Source: Algoriphagus ornithinivorans (lineage in GTDB: Bacteria; Bacteroidota; Bacteroidia; Cytophagales; Cyclobacteriaceae). Taken from it: DNA of 64,000 bases. Positions 60,607 to 64,000 of the stretch are shown here, piece after piece. A program made the position numbers and the translations under genes. The notes beneath the pieces are model-generated. The model saw only the letters and a program-made list of their open reading frames with translations. It was not told where the DNA came from and made no database searches. The DNA lies in contig NZ_FOVW01000003.1 of assembly GCF_900115305.1 (NCBI RefSeq), forward strand, positions 393,627 to 457,626, in the 5' to 3' direction. The first letter of the stretch is position 1; each line of letters opens with the position of its first letter.

Positions 60607-60876
60607 GATTTCTTTTTAATGCACCACAACATTTGTATTTACGCATATCACCTAAGGTAATTGCGTCTATATTTCTTATGTATAAAGGCGCAGATTTTTT
60701 AAAAACTCTTTTCTAATATTTTTTGGCTATTTGTCCGACGGAAAACGATAACAAATGCTAACTGTCGGCTATTTCAGTCAAAAAATTCTTACCTCATTTC
60801 TTTGACTAAGAACGTCATTTCAACTAATTAATCCAATAGGAAAAATACTGCCTTTAAAAAATATAAAGAGTCAATG

Positions 60877-60958
60877 AAACCTTCTAGGTTTGAACAAAAC
60901 CCAAAGTTTTGATTGGGTCTAAACATAAACCTTCGAGGTTTGAAAAACCTCAAAGGTT
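60877..60958. repeat. Cluster of short hairpins after the chitinase gene
   Basis: AAACCTTCTAGGTTTGAA (60877-60894) and AAACCTTCGAGGTTTGAA (60927-60944) are near-identical palindromic units. ACCCAA/TTGGGT (60899-60918) lies between, and AAACCTCAAAGGTT (60945-60958) directly precedes the chitinase stop on the minus strand. The last can act as a small terminator. The rest of the 357-bp gap 60607-60963 holds CATTTGT (60630-60636) paired with ACAAATG (60751-60757), possibly the worn end of the cassette array, and nothing else I can support. Confidence 0.55.
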
Positions 60959-60963
60959 AGGGT

Positions 60964-62169
60964 TTACTGCTGTGCTGCCTTATAGATTGCATCCAATAAG
61001 GAGCCGGATTCTTTGGTATCGTTGCCCAATTCCCAAAACATGATTCCGCCCAGACCTTTTTCCTTGGCATAGGTAGTTTTAAGCGCTACCGAAAGAGTAT
61101 CATCGTAGGATAGCATCAGGCTGTCTTTCGCATTGTACATAAAAGGTGCTTGGGCTTTCTCATCCCAAAATCGCTGAAAATTGGGGTCTTTTTCGTAGGT
61201 ATCTCTGATCCAATGATAAGCCATCCAACCTTGATGTAATCCTCCACTCATTTGATATAAGCCATTACTTAAAGGAGGTACTCCCTTCCAAACCCGTCCA
61301 TAAAAAGCTGCTCCAATTACAATCTGATTCGGATTTACTCCCTTTTCAATCAAGTAGTCCACAATTTTCTGAGCAGATCTTGGGTCAGAATCAGGATTAG
61401 CTCCACTTTGGAATAAGCTATCCAGATGTGCTTGAAACGGCGTTCCGGAGATATCTTCACTTTTCACATCTCCTAATGGAGTATGATGACCTGTATAGAT
61501 CGATACCCCCGACACTTGATCATAGGTCATTACATTGGTGTAATCTGCATATTTCATGACTTCGTTGATCTCTATAAAATCATAATAACGCTTCCACCCT
61601 GCAGAAGCGAAAGTCAGAATTTTGGGAGAATCAAAGCTATCTAGCATCTCTCTCAGACCTTTCATCAAGGCAGTGAAATTCTGGGTATCCTCAGGTCTGG
61701 CTTTGGTGCTGGCACCGGAAATACCCGGATATTCCCAATCCATATCCATTCCATCGAGCTTGTATTCCTGGATAAAGGTCTTAGCACTTTGGATAAACTT
61801 AGCTCTACTTTCCGGAGTCAAAGCCATATCTGAAAAGCCATCCGCTCCCCAGCCTCCGCAGGCTATCATTACTTTTAGGTTTGAATTTCTCTCTTTTTGA
61901 GCCACCAATGCCTGAAGCTTAGGTCCTGCTTCTTCCGGCTTTCGGAATTTCATCTCTCCGTCTATGACATGGGTAAATGAATAAATAATATGAGTCAGTT
62001 TCTCAACAGGTATTTGTTCAGGTTTATAATCCCGTTCCGGCACATAATAGGCCATGATGACGGGTGTGGATTTATCTACATCTTCAGCTTGCTTGGATGA
62101 ATTCGTGGAACAAGCAAAAAATAGGAAGGAACTAAAGAGAGCGAGGAGAAAATTAACTTTCTTGATCAA
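60964..62169 (-). CDS. GH18 family chitinase-like lipoprotein
   Basis: A 401-residue lipoprotein (lipobox LFFAC near residue 20). The GH18 barrel carries the catalytic motif DGMDMDWE at 139-146, with acid/base Glu146, preceded by KVMIACGGWGADGF (the SxGG-like strand). NVMTYDQVSG and the final Trp in GGIMFWELGNDT complete the site. It would cut chitin or GlcNAc polymers at the cell surface, exposed outside or in the periplasm. No carbohydrate-binding domain. Single gene; no SusCD pair nearby. Confidence 0.92.
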   Translation of the reverse strand: MIKKVNFLLALFSSFLFFACSTNSSKQAEDVDKSTPVIMAYYVPERDYKPEQIPVEKLTHIIYSFTHVIDGEMKFRKPEEAGPKLQALVAQKERNSNLKVMIACGGWGADGFSDMALTPESRAKFIQSAKTFIQEYKLDGMDMDWEYPGISGASTKARPEDTQNFTALMKGLREMLDSFDSPKILTFASAGWKRYYDFIEINEVMKYADYTNVMTYDQVSGVSIYTGHHTPLGDVKSEDISGTPFQAHLDSLFQSGANPDSDPRSAQKIVDYLIEKGVNPNQIVIGAAFYGRVWKGVPPLSNGLYQMSGGLHQGWMAYHWIRDTYEKDPNFQRFWDEKAQAPFMYNAKDSLMLSYDDTLSVALKTTYAKEKGLGGIMFWELGNDTKESGSLLDAIYKAAQQ

Positions 62170-62359
62170 AATCTAGGAATATTAACTTGATTAAAATTTT
62201 TACTAAAGTTAATCTTCTTTATTTATTTTTTATAAATGTTTTGAAAAATTATACTCTCAATAGTCAAGAGGGCCTCATCTGGATTAAATCCATGAATCAG
62301 TAGATAGATAATCTTTACTCCCTATGCCTAAATTAAGGGCAGCAAGTAGTCTTACAAGC

Positions 62360-63547
62360 TTAATTCTCCTTGCTAAAAGGGTTACTCCATTTGGGATTTG
62401 TACTTACTGTATTGTCAGTAAGAGTTTTTAGAAAAGCGACTAAAGCAGCTTTTTCTGCATCTGAAAAATTCAATCGAACCGGATTATTATTCACATCAGT
62501 TAAGGCCGGAGAAAGAGTGGGATGATTTTTTATGCCACCATTATAATGCTCAACTACCTCCTCCAGCGAAGCAAAACGCCCATCATGCATATATGGCGAA
62601 GTCAATTCAATATTTCTTAAACTACTCGTTTTAAACCTACCTGTGAAAATAGGATTGTTAAAAACCTCGCCAGCTCCTAAATCTGTTGTAGATAATTCAT
62701 CCAGTCCATTATTCTGAGGTCCTGGGTTGGCACTGATAAAAGCTTCTGTAGTATGGCATCCAAAGCAAGCACCTCCACCATTAGGAATGGTTGCAAAAAA
62801 CAATGTTTTACCTAAATTTTCTTCTGCCGTAAAATTCGGAAAATTGGCGCCAGGTGTAGTAACCATCGCTCGGCCTTCATCATACTTACTTGAATAACTT
62901 ACAATGCTGCGAACAAACTGTGCCAAAGCCTTTGAAATTTTATCAGATGTGACTTCCTGCGAGCCAAAGGCTTTTTGAAATAATTCTGGATAATAGGATT
63001 GGTCTTGAACTTTGCTTATCAGTTCATCAATACTCAAACCCATTTCCACTGGGTCCTGAAAAGGCATCAAAACCGGTTCTTCCAAGCTACCGGCCCTTTC
63101 ATCCCAAAAAAACCTTCCTCGCTGATAAAATCGGGCATTAATTAAAGTCATAGAATGCCTTCTAGTTTCACCCCCATTAAACCCTACACTCAGTATTTTA
63201 TCATCGGAAAAGCCTTTTTCTTGTTTGTGGCAGGATGCGCAGGAAACGCTGCCATTTGCACTTAGGTTTTTGTCATAGAACAATACTCTGCCCAAAGTTG
63301 CACCATCATTGGTGATTGGATTGGTTGAGGGAGTATTGTCTGTTCCATTGATTGAAGTGGGAAGTGGTCCTCCCTGAACATTCATCGTGAAATGTCTGGG
63401 CAGATTTAGGGTGCTGTAATCAAAAGGAACTTCCGGTAAATCCAGCACATCCAATTGCGGTGGGCCCTCAATATCTTCCTTACGACAAGAGGAAATAAGC
63501 AAAAGAACAAACAGAAAATGGACAATGATTAAAAAAGGTCTTTTCAT
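62360..63547 (-). CDS. Di-haem cytochrome c peroxidase family lipoprotein
   Basis: A 395-residue protein with a signal/lipobox (MKRPFLIIVHFLFVLLLISSC; the ATG at 63571 gives eight more residues and is less likely). Two haem-binding CxxCH motifs are CASCH (about 110) and CFGCH (about 262). TLGRVLFYDKNLSANGSVSC and FKTSSLRNIELTSPYMHDGRFASLEEVV are typical of the CcpA/MauG family. It reduces hydrogen peroxide with electrons from small cytochromes in the periplasm, or acts as a MauG-like oxidase. Fits the peroxide-defence content of the window. Confidence 0.92.
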   Translation of the reverse strand: MKRPFLIIVHFLFVLLLISSCRKEDIEGPPQLDVLDLPEVPFDYSTLNLPRHFTMNVQGGPLPTSINGTDNTPSTNPITNDGATLGRVLFYDKNLSANGSVSCASCHKQEKGFSDDKILSVGFNGGETRRHSMTLINARFYQRGRFFWDERAGSLEEPVLMPFQDPVEMGLSIDELISKVQDQSYYPELFQKAFGSQEVTSDKISKALAQFVRSIVSYSSKYDEGRAMVTTPGANFPNFTAEENLGKTLFFATIPNGGGACFGCHTTEAFISANPGPQNNGLDELSTTDLGAGEVFNNPIFTGRFKTSSLRNIELTSPYMHDGRFASLEEVVEHYNGGIKNHPTLSPALTDVNNNPVRLNFSDAEKAALVAFLKTLTDNTVSTNPKWSNPFSKEN

Positions 63548-63660
63548 TCTATCAGCGCTGATCTTGACCATTAGATTGTTTTTGAAAAAGAAGGTTTAAA
63601 TCAAATTAAACTTTTCACTATAGCACTACCATTTGATAATACACTTGTATGAATTTTTTT

Positions 63661-64000
63661 CACAGAGAAATATAGCTTCATAAACCCTTTGCCTCTTAAT
63701 TCCTTTGCGGGAGACATTATCGTTGCGCCGCTGCGCCACCGCGAGCCTGTTTTAAACCACATAGAGAGAATAGAAAACATAGATTCACACGCCCTTTGCC
63801 TCTTCTATCCTTTGCGGAGACCGAGACCGCAGCGATATTCTTTTTTACCGCAAAGTCGCAAAGTTCGCAAAGGAGATCACAAAGTTTATTTCTTCTAGTT
63901 TGGACAATTATCCTCTGTTTGGAATAGGGGTAAAATCTTAATAACCAATAACTCAATAACCCTTCTCCTGCACTGCTTTTTTGTTAATACCGCATCGAGA
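63661..64000. repeat. Further copies of the 53-54 kb non-coding repeat, cut by the window edge
   Basis: The gap from 63548 to the edge holds no credible gene. CACAGAGAAATATAGCTTC, CTTTGCCTCTTAATTCC and TTTGCGGGAGA (63661-63714) match the second half of the 53-kb unit. ACCGCAAAG at 63847, TCGCAAAGTTCGCAAAGG, and CTGTTTGGAATAGGGG (about 63913-63930) match its first half. Same orientation as at 53 kb. A second, more worn CACATAGAGAG block lies near 63757. Confidence 0.8.

Noticed and set aside
63717..63956. Open frame of 79 codons on the minus strand near the right edge
   Set aside because: It lies entirely in the non-coding repeat tract, has low-complexity basic and cysteine-rich composition, and resembles no protein.

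Overview
The window reads as a chromosomal segment of a Bacteroidota bacterium, most likely order Cytophagales and family Cyclobacteriaceae (Algoriphagus-like). The clues are a GldJ-type gliding/secretion lipoprotein, an outer-membrane beta-barrel receptor with a carboxypeptidase-regulatory N-terminus, a DUF4139 protein carrying a SusC-like segment, many lipoproteins, AT-rich intergenic DNA and occasional TTG/GTG starts. There are no rRNA or tRNA genes and no CRISPR array. The placement is inferred from gene content, not from a marker gene.

0-30 kb: a ClC channel fragment is followed by an AT-rich gap with clustered DnaA-box sequences. Then comes a mostly minus-strand block: mtgA and a methyltransferase, three DUF3857/transglutaminase-like proteins (two with the catalytic Cys and His replaced), MaoC, tcdA with a TatD hydrolase, a serine hydrolase, a beta-barrel receptor, superoxide dismutase, tadA with a PiT-like permease, a divergent Na/Pi transporter, deoC with a saccharopine-dehydrogenase-like enzyme, three FKBP lipoproteins, nrnA/ndk, a lemA-TPM-TPM operon, an aspartyl protease, a Fur-family regulator, and an orphan oxidase subunit III.

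30-45 kb: mfd, a gldJ-like gene, and an IS110-family element bounded by an 11-bp direct repeat. Then a small porin, a secreted S9 peptidase, uppP, the DUF4139 hybrid, a DUF4328 protein, and a compact regulon in which a winged-helix regulator is flanked by two matching 17-bp palindromes.

45-53 kb: two secreted TonB-C-like/repeat proteins, an NlpE-like lipoprotein and OxyR with both redox cysteines. These are followed by a Tat-exported Gfo/Idh oxidoreductase, a double-thioredoxin lipoprotein, an OhrR-Ohr pair whose regulator has lost its sensing cysteine, and a quinone reductase. Much of this block concerns redox and peroxide defence.

53-64 kb: the accessory end. Tandem copies of a roughly 470-bp non-coding repeat recur at the right edge of the window, enclosing about 10 kb. 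Between them lie an M20 dipeptidase, DsbD, an SRPBCC protein, a GH18 chitinase and a di-haem cytochrome c peroxidase. Also between them is a row of three orphan genes, each followed within 5-21 nt by a 107-147 nt imperfect inverted repeat laid out like an integron attC site. This cassette-like array without a visible integrase is the best candidate for an undescribed system. The DnaA-box cluster, the IS110 non-coding RNA candidate, the palindrome-controlled regulon and the Cys-less OhrR come next.
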